Below, piece after piece: positions 35,601 through 42,840 of a stretch of 64,000 nucleotides of DNA. The stretch is from NCBI GenBank assembly GCA_049968515.1, contig JBMFQR010000002.1, positions 48,244-112,243 of the forward strand, read 5' to 3'. Under the pieces are notes generated by a model. It had not been told where the DNA came from. It made no database searches and saw only the letters and a list, made by a program, of their open reading frames with translations. This stretch comes from JAOACQ01 sp049968515. Its GTDB lineage: Bacteria > Spirochaetota > Brevinematia > Brevinematales > JAOACQ01. The translations under genes were made by a program, and so were the position numbers. Every line of letters begins with the position of its first letter. The stretch's first letter is position 1.

Positions 35601-37311
35601 CAGGTACTGTAACTTCAATCTTAGATATCGAAGCATTATTAACGGTGGCATTCATAGTTGAAAAGTCATACATAAACTCAACGCCACTATCTCCCTCATA
35701 AATCTTATTGCCCTGTAAAACATTTCCTGCACGTAGACCTGCAAGTCCAACAGGATCATAACAGGTCTTAAATGTTAAAGTGTCCTCATCCTTTAAACCC
35801 AGTAAAGCAAGGTTCATTGCATTGCCGGCCTTTGCCTTCATTTTCCCCGTAGTAGCGACCCTGCTCCAGGCAGTATCTGCATATTTTTCGTTGTTTACAT
35901 AGATTTCAAAATCCTTTCCAATATTGTCAGCTGTACCAGAAGTTACAAAATTACTTATTATAAAATGTATGGCTCTCTGGTTTGCCGCATTAAGTCCGCC
36001 AAACTTATTGGGATGAAAAACATCATATGTAGAATCACTCGTCGCACAAAATCTTACCTTGAGTGTCCTTCCAGATTCCTTTATTGAGAGGGCAACACTT
36101 CCAGAAGCTGGATTAACATCTCCATTTACCTTTGTAAAGCTACTATAAACACTTCCATCATTTGTGTTTATAAACCTTATTACAAAACCATTTGTCATCT
36201 GTGTTGTCCAACTATATCCCTCGGGCAATCTTATATAAATCTCCTCAATACCAGCTTCATCTGAAGATGAAAAAACTGGTCTTAATACCCCATTAATGGT
36301 AACTGCCATACCAGCTCTAACAACCTGTGGAGAAATCTCAGCAACAACATTTGACGCAATACTACGAATTGTAAAATCATCAAAATAAGCCTCAAGTGCT
36401 TCAGCATCCGGCCTATTATTTGCCACTGCAATCATTGGTATTATATCATCTGTAAATGTTATAGGTACAACTCCTATAAGATAAAATTCATTGCTAAAAG
36501 ACACATTATTACCATTTCTTAACTTCTTTGTTATTCCATCTGGGTTTGGATTAAAATAAAGATAAGCATACTCTCCCTCCGTAGTTACTCTAAACTTTAT
36601 CACATTACTGTTCCAGGTATAAAGATTTGCATTTCCTCCTGTGTTATATGTATTCTTTCCCCAATAATCATCATACATCCATTCAAGATATTCTACAAAA
36701 TTAACATTACCAGAATCGTTCGGTCTCATCACAGCACTTAAATCAAATCCCCCTTCTCTCGAGCCAGACTCATTAAAAGTCCAGAAACTATATGGCTCTG
36801 TATCCGGCTCACTATCAAGCTGTGGTCTTGAGAACTCAATAAATGTAATAAAATCATCAAACTTAGAACCAGTTGTACCTGCTAAAACAGAAGAATTATA
36901 TTTAGCAAGGTAAAAAAGCATTTCACCTTTCATTCTTCCAGATTCTGGATTAGTTGTATCATCATGAGCGTCAAGCCTTGAAGCTACCCTCGTAACCTCA
37001 AAACCAAAAGGCTGTTCTTTTGAGGCACTATATCTAAGATTGGTTAATATAGCTCCAAACCCATACATATAAGTTGCATAACTTCCCGTATATCCACTTC
37101 CCGTAAACCTTAATCTTCCGTTGTTAACACCCACAGTCTCCGCGTCTCCCGATGCCCAAACTCCAAGGGCTCTGCTATACTTTAGCTCATAAATCCAGTT
37201 TCCACTAGATGCAGAAAAGTCATCATAAAAATAATATGAATAGAGATTTATATGAAAGGTAATTAAAATTAAAAAGATTACAAAGCAACCCGCGGATAAA
37301 TTCTTTTTCAT
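29680..37311 (-). CDS. Giant exported repeat protein B with FlgD-Ig/T9SS-like C-terminus
   Basis: About 2543 residues. The start at 37311 is chosen because AAGGAGAAG lies just upstream and gives a signal peptide (MKKNLSAGCFVIFLILITFHINLYS); an ATG 69 bases further up only adds basic residues. The architecture matches protein A: N-terminal beta-rich domain (YYFYDDFSASSGNW to FDDFTIRSIASNVVA), about 13 repeats (for example VINNGVTGNDILRVVVEAPDFI, FITNEGRTGNIIQAAKIVF), a carboxypeptidase-regulatory-like domain (GGWGIVEGKVFPGADGVAVKI), a WNEDELAIYFWD beta domain and a FlgD-Ig-like end (VKTGVYIYQIIAG, SGTIIIAR). Repeats have diverged from each other and from protein A, so the duplication is old, while the C-terminus stayed alike. 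It is the first gene of the three-gene unit, 10 bases before gene A. Confidence 0.85.
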   Translation of the reverse strand: MKKNLSAGCFVIFLILITFHINLYSYYFYDDFSASSGNWIYELKYSRALGVWASGDAETVGVNNGRLRFTGSGYTGSYATYMYGFGAILTNLRYSASKEQPFGFEVTRVASRLDAHDDTTNPESGRMKGEMLFYLAKYNSSVLAGTTGSKFDDFITFIEFSRPQLDSEPDTEPYSFWTFNESGSREGGFDLSAVMRPNDSGNVNFVEYLEWMYDDYWGKNTYNTGGNANLYTWNSNVIKFRVTTEGEYAYLYFNPNPDGITKKLRNGNNVSFSNEFYLIGVVPITFTDDIIPMIAVANNRPDAEALEAYFDDFTIRSIASNVVAEISPQVVRAGMAVTINGVLRPVFSSSDEAGIEEIYIRLPEGYSWTTQMTNGFVIRFINTNDGSVYSSFTKVNGDVNPASGSVALSIKESGRTLKVRFCATSDSTYDVFHPNKFGGLNAANQRAIHFIISNFVTSGTADNIGKDFEIYVNNEKYADTAWSRVATTGKMKAKAGNAMNLALLGLKDEDTLTFKTCYDPVGLAGLRAGNVLQGNKIYEGDSGVEFMYDFSTMNATVNNASISKIEVTVPAGFIIDSTYLLSDKIGASTNIYITNSGSTIVVNYEGERTLLPPVSGGDTLHFKILSTTNFTGTNEVRVSWPVVCYSSIAGTTSSNMLTNKLYPLQSVLVRKKPPIGEAYVSTKTLRNTYYSNNVSIVVKNMGATGNKIEMVRIALDPLITNVINIQTTIPSTNSRYQENGTNFIFIDYGANSTNIINGGNDTISFMALANIEPLTNENIDVNFKVEADNRNGDGWVNIPAGSDGLKITYYTPFAEVRGYISYPGNEDGSPPPPYYHIFYTDVDFATNVILRIRNEGEERNVISRVKIELPLNITNVANVLSLVQNGDTTNYKIGDTNFIEIFYTNVVFDPSEEDQIKFLILDRVKDPADLTFKIYAKNTTNYKEGSEWVPDNMTLNFIYPPALGKGYVEAEGGYIDSATNKSTIYVFITNEGRTGNIIQAAKIVFDTNVFTNVVFKSSTVGGISGGFSQGVMELIYPGNIFKGGLKDVITLEVYDKIESGSETTSVAISISNQRWWTNLSAPTGKTLNLEIIPPPTMYSYKVNPNVVYNTMHTETNTNTIVISLSNRGWGSNYLDKVRVKIPTFLTDKIVNVSNELLGVTNGQTGLKISNNEYIWLEYDLAGTNLLNESSDRLFVDVDVDFTNITNTLWYVEAANNSTNEDGSHNLTNNGLMLDGGTNYLYFVETPMAYTTNTNIIASTTSNYLSFFVFNGSEPNNGVPIKKVRIGFPYPFSGVSNIVSGGISAISYQENGTNFAEVNYGSTGLIPGANDTIRLWAYDVWTSGEIEKGYSFEIDFGDDYGYRRGEVYSGKSLSVKFVNPFAQAAGYISPNTISYDFESYNYSLFVINNGVTGNDILRVVVEAPDFITNIKNISSLKGGVYSVENPSNFIVYYTNVGNLPSSETDIISFTAYDRIEYPNETNGVWKVYADNTLDGSGLSEFTTYGTGSFNIELKNPGYQAVVYIEASNSISSMEKNKIYTSIETNVLNFYVNNSSLSGNFLEKLKIKIPDIGVILSTNYIEVANTRSGSTISVSNGYIWVDYATPLAYNESDMVTIKLLDIVTHYEATSVWSAEAAFNTSSGNYRTANLRPGKSLTMNYVVPLPEGLFTIYPVELYYNLPFFTNVIYISNSGTGTSDWDIVEINLPEEFTNGFNKSLIYGSSATNIGYDSSSGKIRFYYNNFAAGSSETIYIPVSNNSVSNITAIIEVEARNYVRMTNLSGNGELLLTKLPEYFITPNVIDTTTSTNQFKIEIWNTIDGNAGIKKLRMEFPQEFAEIISIDSLLLANESTSISGDITNLLVDYTAEGKEISKSDVKDVIDIKLRDNLELGNVLKYLYIKGDAGFGFVPFSVKLGATNLLKFEMPEVHSISKISPAYIYVGSTTNRISIEISNTGYGSGNITFAKIEVPDGLNNLTDMSSSYGGKISITNRTIYVDYTTNLLAVNKADLISFVGSNTINSVSNLNFDIKLANLTNNPIWYDSKDENNNPLKISVILPPYTVYAGFYGDNRLYIIETNGYLTYRVRNGDPYGMKITNVTINLSTNTNIFKFFSIQSQKGNIKINDGSNILIDYHDKPLEYNEYDDISIEVRYEFNNIFKVDFYTTAILARENPQEVTNVKARVSSGDSTVLWITNGGWGIVEGKVFPGADGVAVKIYPVGSDKVGTNVNGENLITSTLGGRYNLKRILPGEYKLEFSKEGVFKTDSTNIVVEADRILTLLPFRLRNAPLSAGSKDSQQVKCYDDMESYVLFPANSLKEDIAVDILRQPFTEEQRKNTEENPSIKKPSYSTNMYGFKLDIYDLRDVSIDGATLNLDAILYLHYDEGEINSRGWNEDELAIYFWDTIGSYSRWIRIGGTVDRDKNYVSAKVGYLHGFYAVMGKEGDKGGAIKNVAVRPKVFTPKDKNGYFGSVRLTFELDKVYEKYEVKIYDLRGNLVKKFEREGQYVQGEVSWDATDNEGYPVKTGVYIYQIIAGNEKYSGTIIIAR

Positions 37312-37372
37312 AAACACTTCTCCTTTTTTATAAAAAAATTTTTTTAACTTAATCTTTCTCTTCCTATATAAT

Positions 37373-37401
37373 ATTATCAAAGATATTATATAATTTTTGA
37401 A
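37373..37401 (-). promoter_or_regulatory. Candidate promoter of the giant-protein operon
   Basis: On the minus strand TTCAAA (37396-37401), a 17-base spacer and GATAAT (37373-37378). The -35 is weak. Overlapping TATAAT sequences at 37385-37390 make the exact site uncertain. It would give a leader of about 55 bases. Confidence 0.35.
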
Positions 37402-37603
37402 ATTTTTTTAAAAAAATTTTCTAAAAAATATATTGACAAAAATCAATTTTATGTTCTTCTCCAGATGTTTCTATAAAAGCTCAGATAAACAGTAAGCTTT
37501 CATAAGCGCACAAAGGTTACTCCTATCTACTTGAAAAACATATAAATACAAGAACAATTATTCCATTCAGGTATACATTACAAAAACAAAAAACTGCAAT
37601 TCT

Positions 37604-37632
37604 TTGCAATATTAAAAAAAAAAATATAAAAT
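37604..37632 (+). promoter_or_regulatory. Candidate promoter of ppdK
   Basis: TTGCAA (37604-37609), a 17-base spacer and TAAAAT (37627-37632), the same hexamers and spacing as the promoter at 63345-63373. The start site is predicted near 37639, about 29 bases before ppdK. Confidence 0.5.
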
Positions 37633-37667
37633 ATAATGAAAAGAGTTTTTTTTGGAGGTAAATAGAT

Positions 37668-40361
37668 ATGTCAAGTAAAAAGATGGTATATTTCTTTGGA
37701 GGTGGTAAAGCCGACGGCGATGGCAAAATGAAAGAGTTGCTCGGTGGTAAGGGGGCTGGACTCGCTGAGATGACTCTGATTGGTCTGCCTGTCCCCGCTG
37801 GTTTTACAATCACCACAGAGGTTTGTGATCTTTACTACAAGAACAACAAAAACTACCCTGCCGGACTGAAAGAAGAGGTAAAGGAAAATCTGCAGAAACT
37901 CGAAAAGCTCGTCGGTAAAAAACTTGGCGACCCAAAAGACCCACTCCTTGTTTCTGTAAGATCCGGAGCACCAATTTCAATGCCGGGTATGATGGAAACT
38001 ATTTTAAATCTCGGCCTGAATGATCAGTCTGTTGAGGGACTGGCTAAAAAAACAAACAATGAAAGATTCGCCTATGATGCTTATAGAAGATTCATTATGA
38101 TGTATGGTTCTACTGCAAGAGGCATTGATAGAGAGAAATTTGATCACATTTTTGAAAAGATAAAAAACGAGAAAACCAGAAAAAGATTAAACATACCAGC
38201 TGATAAGAAGGTAAATGATACAGATGTAAATGCAGAAGAGCTAAAAGAGGTTTGCAACCTGTTTAAAGAATTATACAAAAATGAACTTGGTGAAGACTTT
38301 CCACAGGATCCAGAAGTTCAATTGTGGGGAGCTATCTCTGCTGTTTTCGATAGCTGGATGGCAGAAAAAGCCGTCACATACAGAAGGGTTGAAAACTTAA
38401 AAGGTATCATTGGAACAGCTGTAAATGTGGTTCAGATGGTTTTTGGAAATATGGGAGAAAATTCTGGAACAGGTGTTTGCTTTACGAGAGATCCAAATTC
38501 TGGAGAGAATGTATTCTATGGCGATTATCTTGTAAATGCACAGGGTGAGGATGTCGTGGCAGGTATAAGAACTCCTATGAAGCTTGCTGAATTAAAGCAG
38601 AGGGATCCAAAGGTTTACCAGCAGCTTGAAGAGGTAAGGGTAAAGCTTGAAAAACACTACAAGGATATGCAGGATCTGGAATTTACTGTTGAAGATGGAA
38701 AGCTCTATATGCTTCAGTGTCGAACAGGTAAGAGATCACCCATTGCAGCCTTCAGAATTGCTGTTGATATGGTTAATGAAGGTCTCATATCTAAAGAAGA
38801 GGCAATTTTGAGAATAAAGGATAAAGATATCGAAGGAGTTTTCTATCCTATAATTGATCCTAATCAAAAAGATGAAATGAAGAAGAAATTCCTTGTTCAG
38901 GGTATTGATGCGGTCCCCGGTGCAGCATCAGGTAGAGTTGTTTTCAATGCAAAGGATGCAGAAGAATGGGCTGAAAAAGGTGAGAAAGTGATTCTTGTCA
39001 GGAAAGAAACAAGCCCCGAAGATGTTGGTGGAATGCATGCCTCACAGGGTATTCTAACAGCAACCGGCGGTAAGACCTCTCATGCAGCTGTTGTTGCAAG
39101 AGGCTGGGGAAAATGCTGCATAGTAGGATGCGAAAAGATAGATATAGATTATGACAAAAAGCTTTTCAAGGTTGGAGATAGGGTTGTTAAAGAAGGAGAC
39201 TGGATAACTCTTAATGGTTCTACTGGAGAGGTCTTTGAAGGGGCTCTCAAGCTTGTTACTCCTGAACTTCCAGAGAGTTACTATACAATAATGAAGTGGG
39301 CTGATGAGATCAGAAAGCTCAAGGTAAGAACAAACGCTGACACTCCTTATGATGCGGAAAATGCAAGAAAACTTGGTGCAGAAGGCATTGGACTCTGTAG
39401 AACAGAACATATGTTCTTTGACACTGAAGAGAGAAGACTTGCCATTCAGGAAATGATTGTCGCTGATACGGTAGAAGATAGAAAGAAGGCTCTCGCAAAG
39501 CTATTACCATTCCAGAAAGCTGACTTCAAAGGTATTTTTAAAGCAATGAATGGATTACCTGTAACTATTAGATTGATTGATCCACCATTGCATGAGTTTG
39601 TACCACATGAAGAGGAAGCTCAGAAACACCTTGCTCAAAAAATAGGTGTATCATTTGAGAAGGTAAAGCATAGAGTAGAGCAGCTAAAGGAAGCCAACCC
39701 AATGCTCGGACACAGGGGTTGTAGACTTGCAATAACATATCCCGAAATCCTCGAAATGCAGGTTACAGCTATTATGGAAGCAGCATGTGAGTGCACAAAA
39801 GAGGGAATAAAGGTAGAACCAGAAATTATGCACCCACTTGTAATAGATAAGAAAGAGCTAAAGATTCTTGAAGAGAAGACAAGAAAAGTAGCAGAAGAGG
39901 TAATGGCAAAGCACGGTGTAAAGATAAACTACCTTGTGGGTACAATGATAGAGGTCCCAAGAGCAGCTCTCTTGGCTGACAAAATCGCTGAAGTTGCTGA
40001 ATTCTTCTCATTTGGAACAAATGACCTGACTCAGATGACTCTCGGTATGTCAAGAGATGATGCCGGTAGATTCCTTCCAGACTATGTGGACGAAAAGAAG
40101 GCTGCAGTGTTTAAGGATGACCCATTCCAGTCACTTGATCAGGAAGGTGTTGGAATGCTGGTCAAGTGGGCTATTGAGAAGGGAAGAGGTACAAGACCAA
40201 ACTTAAAGGTTGGAATCTGTGGCGAGCATGGTGGTGAACTGAAATCTGTCAAATTCTGTCACAGGGTTGGAATGAACTATGTATCCTGTTCGCCCTTCAG
40301 AGTTCCAATAGCAAGGCTTGCTGCAGCGCAGGCAGTTATAGAAGAAAAAACGAAAAAGTAA
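37668..40361 (+). CDS. ppdK: Pyruvate, phosphate dikinase
   Basis: Interconverts pyruvate, ATP and phosphate with phosphoenolpyruvate, AMP and pyrophosphate; in fermentative anaerobes it often works with glycolysis to conserve the PPi bond. At 897 residues it is full length. The N-terminal ATP-grasp domain begins KKMVYFFGGGKADGDGKMKELLGGKGAGLAEMT. The phosphohistidine domain has GGKTSHAAVVARG with catalytic His472. The C-terminal PEP/pyruvate TIM barrel has IGLCRTEHMFF, VGTMIEVPRAAL, FGTNDLTQMTLGMSRDD, GICGEHGGE and the catalytic Cys874 in VSCSPFRVP. GGAGGT precedes the ATG. It is followed by a strong terminator at 40380, so it is a single-gene unit. Confidence 0.97.
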   Translation: MSSKKMVYFFGGGKADGDGKMKELLGGKGAGLAEMTLIGLPVPAGFTITTEVCDLYYKNNKNYPAGLKEEVKENLQKLEKLVGKKLGDPKDPLLVSVRSGAPISMPGMMETILNLGLNDQSVEGLAKKTNNERFAYDAYRRFIMMYGSTARGIDREKFDHIFEKIKNEKTRKRLNIPADKKVNDTDVNAEELKEVCNLFKELYKNELGEDFPQDPEVQLWGAISAVFDSWMAEKAVTYRRVENLKGIIGTAVNVVQMVFGNMGENSGTGVCFTRDPNSGENVFYGDYLVNAQGEDVVAGIRTPMKLAELKQRDPKVYQQLEEVRVKLEKHYKDMQDLEFTVEDGKLYMLQCRTGKRSPIAAFRIAVDMVNEGLISKEEAILRIKDKDIEGVFYPIIDPNQKDEMKKKFLVQGIDAVPGAASGRVVFNAKDAEEWAEKGEKVILVRKETSPEDVGGMHASQGILTATGGKTSHAAVVARGWGKCCIVGCEKIDIDYDKKLFKVGDRVVKEGDWITLNGSTGEVFEGALKLVTPELPESYYTIMKWADEIRKLKVRTNADTPYDAENARKLGAEGIGLCRTEHMFFDTEERRLAIQEMIVADTVEDRKKALAKLLPFQKADFKGIFKAMNGLPVTIRLIDPPLHEFVPHEEEAQKHLAQKIGVSFEKVKHRVEQLKEANPMLGHRGCRLAITYPEILEMQVTAIMEAACECTKEGIKVEPEIMHPLVIDKKELKILEEKTRKVAEEVMAKHGVKINYLVGTMIEVPRAALLADKIAEVAEFFSFGTNDLTQMTLGMSRDDAGRFLPDYVDEKKAAVFKDDPFQSLDQEGVGMLVKWAIEKGRGTRPNLKVGICGEHGGELKSVKFCHRVGMNYVSCSPFRVPIARLAAAQAVIEEKTKK

Positions 40362-40379
40362 AATTTTATTCCACAAACA

Positions 40380-40422
40380 AAAATCGCTCAGTTCAGATTT
40401 AACCTGGCCGAGCGATTTTTTA
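40380..40422 (+). terminator. Rho-independent terminator of ppdK
   Basis: AAAATCGCTC (40380-40389) and GAGCGATTTT (40410-40419) are perfect 10-base arms with a 20-base loop, followed by a T run. It begins 18 bases after the ppdK stop. Confidence 0.85.
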
Positions 40423-40466
40423 TAAAAATAATCGCTTAATTTTAAAGTAAATTTAGCCCTAAAATA

Positions 40467-40495
40467 TTGTCAAAAAAAAATAGATAAGTTATAAT
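40467..40495 (+). promoter_or_regulatory. Promoter of the sigma factor-hpf-hprK operon
   Basis: TTGTCA (40467-40472), a 17-base spacer and a perfect TATAAT (40490-40495), about 47 bases upstream of the start at 40543. This vegetative-type promoter implies the sigma gene is made by the housekeeping polymerase. Confidence 0.7.
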
Positions 40496-40542
40496 CTAAC
40501 GAGATAAAAAATAAGTGGGTATCTTTTTTTCAGGAGTAAAAA

Positions 40543-41343
40543 ATGAGGGGCTACGAAGAGTTTGAACAGCTTACTGAGGAAGAACTCTGGGAAAAATATT
40601 CAAAAACCAAGGACCAAAAGATAAGAAATTATTTTATAGAAAAATATGCTCCTCTCGTCAAGTATGTTGCGGGAAGGGTTGCAATGAATGTCCCCAACAA
40701 TGTTGATTTTAACGATCTTGTAAGCTATGGCGTTTTAGGACTTATTGATGCAATAGATAAGTTCGATCCTAAAAGAGAGATAAAATTCAAAACTTATGCT
40801 GTTACCAGAATCAGAGGCTCTATTTTTGATCAGTTAAGAGCGATTGACTGGCTGCCCCGTTCTGTCAGACAGAAAGCAAAAGAGATTGAAAGGGCAATTT
40901 CTGATCTTGAAGGAAAACTTGGTCGCTCTCCCACAGACGAAGAAATTGCTGAGGCTATGGGTTTAAGCCTTTCAGACTTTCACAATCTTCTTTTGAGAGT
41001 AAGTGGTAATTCTCTGATTTCTATGGATGATAGCTGGTTTTTGAATGATGGAAGTGATAATGCCCCTCTTTCCATAGAAGAAACCCTCGAAAGTCCTGAC
41101 ACTTATAACCCGGACATCGCTGCCGAAAAGGAAGAGATAAAAAAGATCATTGCCCGCACACTTATGGACTTACCTGAAAGAGAAAAGCAGGTTTTGATTT
41201 TGTACTATTATGAAGGACTTACCTTAAAGGAGATAGGAGCCATATTAAACGTTACCGAGTCAAGGGTTTCACAGCTTCATACCAAAGCAATTATGATTTT
41301 AAGAGCAAAACTCGAAAAAATTAAAAGCAGTTTTTTAAAGTAA
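40543..41343 (+). CDS. FliA/WhiG-family RNA polymerase sigma factor
   Basis: A 266-residue group 3 sigma-70 factor directing polymerase to a special promoter set, in most bacteria flagellar and chemotaxis genes. Region 2 (about 28-100) includes YFIEKYAPLVKYVAGRV, DLVSYGVLGLIDAIDKFD and KFKTYAVTRIRGSIFDQLR. Region 3 (about 118-150) includes LPRSVRQKAKEIERAI and GRSPTDEEIAEAMGL. Region 4 (about 205-258) includes LPEREKQVLILYYYEGLTLKEIGAILNVTESRVSQLHTKA, the WhiG/FliA helix-turn-helix. Family members split between flagellar FliA and sporulation-linked WhiG; spirochaete homologues are called WhiG. No flagellar gene is in the window. CAGGAG precedes the start, and hpf and hprK follow in one operon. 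Confidence 0.93.
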   Translation: MRGYEEFEQLTEEELWEKYSKTKDQKIRNYFIEKYAPLVKYVAGRVAMNVPNNVDFNDLVSYGVLGLIDAIDKFDPKREIKFKTYAVTRIRGSIFDQLRAIDWLPRSVRQKAKEIERAISDLEGKLGRSPTDEEIAEAMGLSLSDFHNLLLRVSGNSLISMDDSWFLNDGSDNAPLSIEETLESPDTYNPDIAAEKEEIKKIIARTLMDLPEREKQVLILYYYEGLTLKEIGAILNVTESRVSQLHTKAIMILRAKLEKIKSSFLK

Positions 41344-41367
41344 AATATAACTTAAGGAGTTTGCATT

Positions 41368-41664
41368 ATGAATATTATTTATACTGCAAGAAATCTTGAA
41401 ATTACTGATGAAATGAAAGAATATTTTGAAAAAAAAATTAAAAAGGTTAAATTTTATTTTGATCACCTTTTAAATATCAGCGTAATAATGAACAATGAAA
41501 GAGGCAGATTCAGTGTTGAGGTCAAGATACCCGCAAATCATGAAACCTTCTTTGCAATAGCCACAGCCCCAACATGGAAAGAAAGCATTGATGAGGTTTC
41601 TGATAAAATAGAAAAAGAAATTAAGAAAAAGAAAGATAAAATTACGGACCATCATGTCAGTTAA
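41368..41664 (+). CDS. hpf: Ribosome hibernation-promoting factor, short form
   Basis: A 98-residue single-domain HPF/YfiA (RaiA) protein that binds the 30S subunit near the A and P sites and favours inactive 70S or 100S ribosomes. The fold marks are MNIIYTARNLEITDEMKEYFEKKIKKVK, FSVEVKIPANHETFFAIA and DKIEKEIKKKKDKITDH. The C-terminal dimerisation domain of long HPF is absent, so it is the short form. It lies 24 bases after the sigma gene (GGAG before the start) and overlaps hprK by 11 bases. Short HPF beside hprK is the usual arrangement of the rpoN-hpf-PTS cluster, here with a WhiG-type sigma factor in the sigma position. Confidence 0.92.
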   Translation: MNIIYTARNLEITDEMKEYFEKKIKKVKFYFDHLLNISVIMNNERGRFSVEVKIPANHETFFAIATAPTWKESIDEVSDKIEKEIKKKKDKITDHHVS

Positions 41665-42661
41665 CCAAAAAACCGGGGTTTTTATGGATGAGGGGACCTC
41701 CGTCCAGAAACTTTCTGTAAAAGACTTAATAGAAAAGACAAGCAATAATAATGGTGAGTTTGACTTAACAGTCCTCGCTGGCAGGGATGGTTTTCAAAGA
41801 GAAATAGTAAGCGAAGAAATAAATAGGCCCGGACTTGCACTTGCAAACTTCTTTGAACATTTTGCCTATCAGAGAGTTCAGGTCTTAGGAAGGGGAGAGG
41901 TTTCTTACATAAAAAAGCTTGTCAGTGAAAACAAGATTGACATACTTGAAAAGTTTTTTGCTTACGAAATCCCTCTTTGCATTATAACTTATGGAATGGA
42001 TATTCCGGAAATTGTTATTGATATATGCAATAAGTTGAAAGTTCCTTTGATAAGAACAAACAAGCCCACAAGAGAATTTATATCATTATTTTCAGCTTTT
42101 CTATCCGACTTTTTTTCCCCATTCATCATCAAGCATGGTGATTTTGTTTCTATCTACAATATTGGAGTTCTGATAACAGGCAAAAGTGGAATTGGCAAAA
42201 GTGAGGCTGTTTTAGGGCTTATTGAAAGGGGACACAGATTTATCTGTGATGACCTCGTAAAGATAAAAAAGGTAAGAAAGGCAAAAGGTTTTGAGCTTGT
42301 GGGAGAACCCGGTTCAACTTATGGACCTTTTCTGGAAATAAGGGGAATAGGAATAATCAATGTGTCTCAATACTTTGGTGAAGGAAAAATACTGAAATCA
42401 GAAAAGCTTGAATTGATAGTTAATCTTCATGAATGGAATAGCAGTTACAATTATGACAGATTGGGACTCGAAGAAAGATATGAAGAAATAATGGGAATTA
42501 AAGTTCCAAAAAAGGAAGTTCCTGTAAGTCCGGGAAGAAATGTCGCCCTTCTCATCGAGGTTGCTGCTTACAGAGAAATTATGTTAAGAATGGGGTATAA
42601 TTCTGCAAGGGAGCTCGATAGAAGAATTCTTGATTTTTTAAAGAAATCAAAAGATATCTAA
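41654..42661 (+). CDS. hprK: HPr kinase/phosphorylase
   Basis: A bifunctional enzyme that phosphorylates and dephosphorylates HPr on serine in response to ATP, fructose bisphosphate or phosphate, controlling sugar uptake and catabolite response. At 335 residues it is normal in size. The N-terminal HPr_kinase_N domain spans about 18-150. The catalytic domain has the conserved His161-Gly, P-loop ITGKSGIGKSE (176-183 core), a Mg-binding FICDDLVKI strand, and the K/P loop signature LEIRGIGIINV (about 227-238). The start at 41654 overlaps hpf by 11 bases; an ATG at 41684 lies nearer to the first conserved block and could also serve. HPr (ptsH) and EI are not in the window. Confidence 0.93.
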   Translation: MSVNQKTGVFMDEGTSVQKLSVKDLIEKTSNNNGEFDLTVLAGRDGFQREIVSEEINRPGLALANFFEHFAYQRVQVLGRGEVSYIKKLVSENKIDILEKFFAYEIPLCIITYGMDIPEIVIDICNKLKVPLIRTNKPTREFISLFSAFLSDFFSPFIIKHGDFVSIYNIGVLITGKSGIGKSEAVLGLIERGHRFICDDLVKIKKVRKAKGFELVGEPGSTYGPFLEIRGIGIINVSQYFGEGKILKSEKLELIVNLHEWNSSYNYDRLGLEERYEEIMGIKVPKKEVPVSPGRNVALLIEVAAYREIMLRMGYNSARELDRRILDFLKKSKDI

Positions 42662-42840
42662 CTACATCATTTTTACATTTTTATATTCAGTGAATAACGT
42701 CAACAGCTTACATTACATAGCATATATTTGAGTTTCAAAATTTCATTAAAAAAAAGTAAAAATAAAAGTGATTCTTATACTTTTAAATTTCTTCTTTTGA
42801 TGTTATATTTTTTATATATAAAACAATGGGTTAAAATAAA

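Larger units (their letters stand above)
37312..37667. other. Divergent intergenic region, 356 bases
   Basis: AT-rich spacer between the giant-protein operon (minus) and ppdK (plus). It holds the two candidate promoters listed separately. A lone TTGACA at 37433-37438 has no matching -10. I see no RNA gene, no conserved riboswitch core and no repeat; open frames on the minus strand here are short and lack a ribosome binding site. Confidence 0.5.

Noticed and set aside
22134..37311. Open frames of 60-110 codons on the plus strand inside the two giant genes
   Set aside because: They lack ribosome binding sites and family content and arise from the low-complexity Asn/Thr-rich opposite strand. 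The minus-strand frames carry signal peptides and domain structure over more than 15 kb.
37523..37816. Minus-strand frame overlapping the ppdK start and promoter region
   Set aside because: It is antisense to the well-supported N-terminus of ppdK, has no Shine-Dalgarno and a low-complexity sequence.
41395..41470. Riboswitch or RNA element in the leaders of ppdK, the activase gene or the sigma operon
   Set aside because: Leaders are short or AT-rich and show no conserved riboswitch core that I can recognise.
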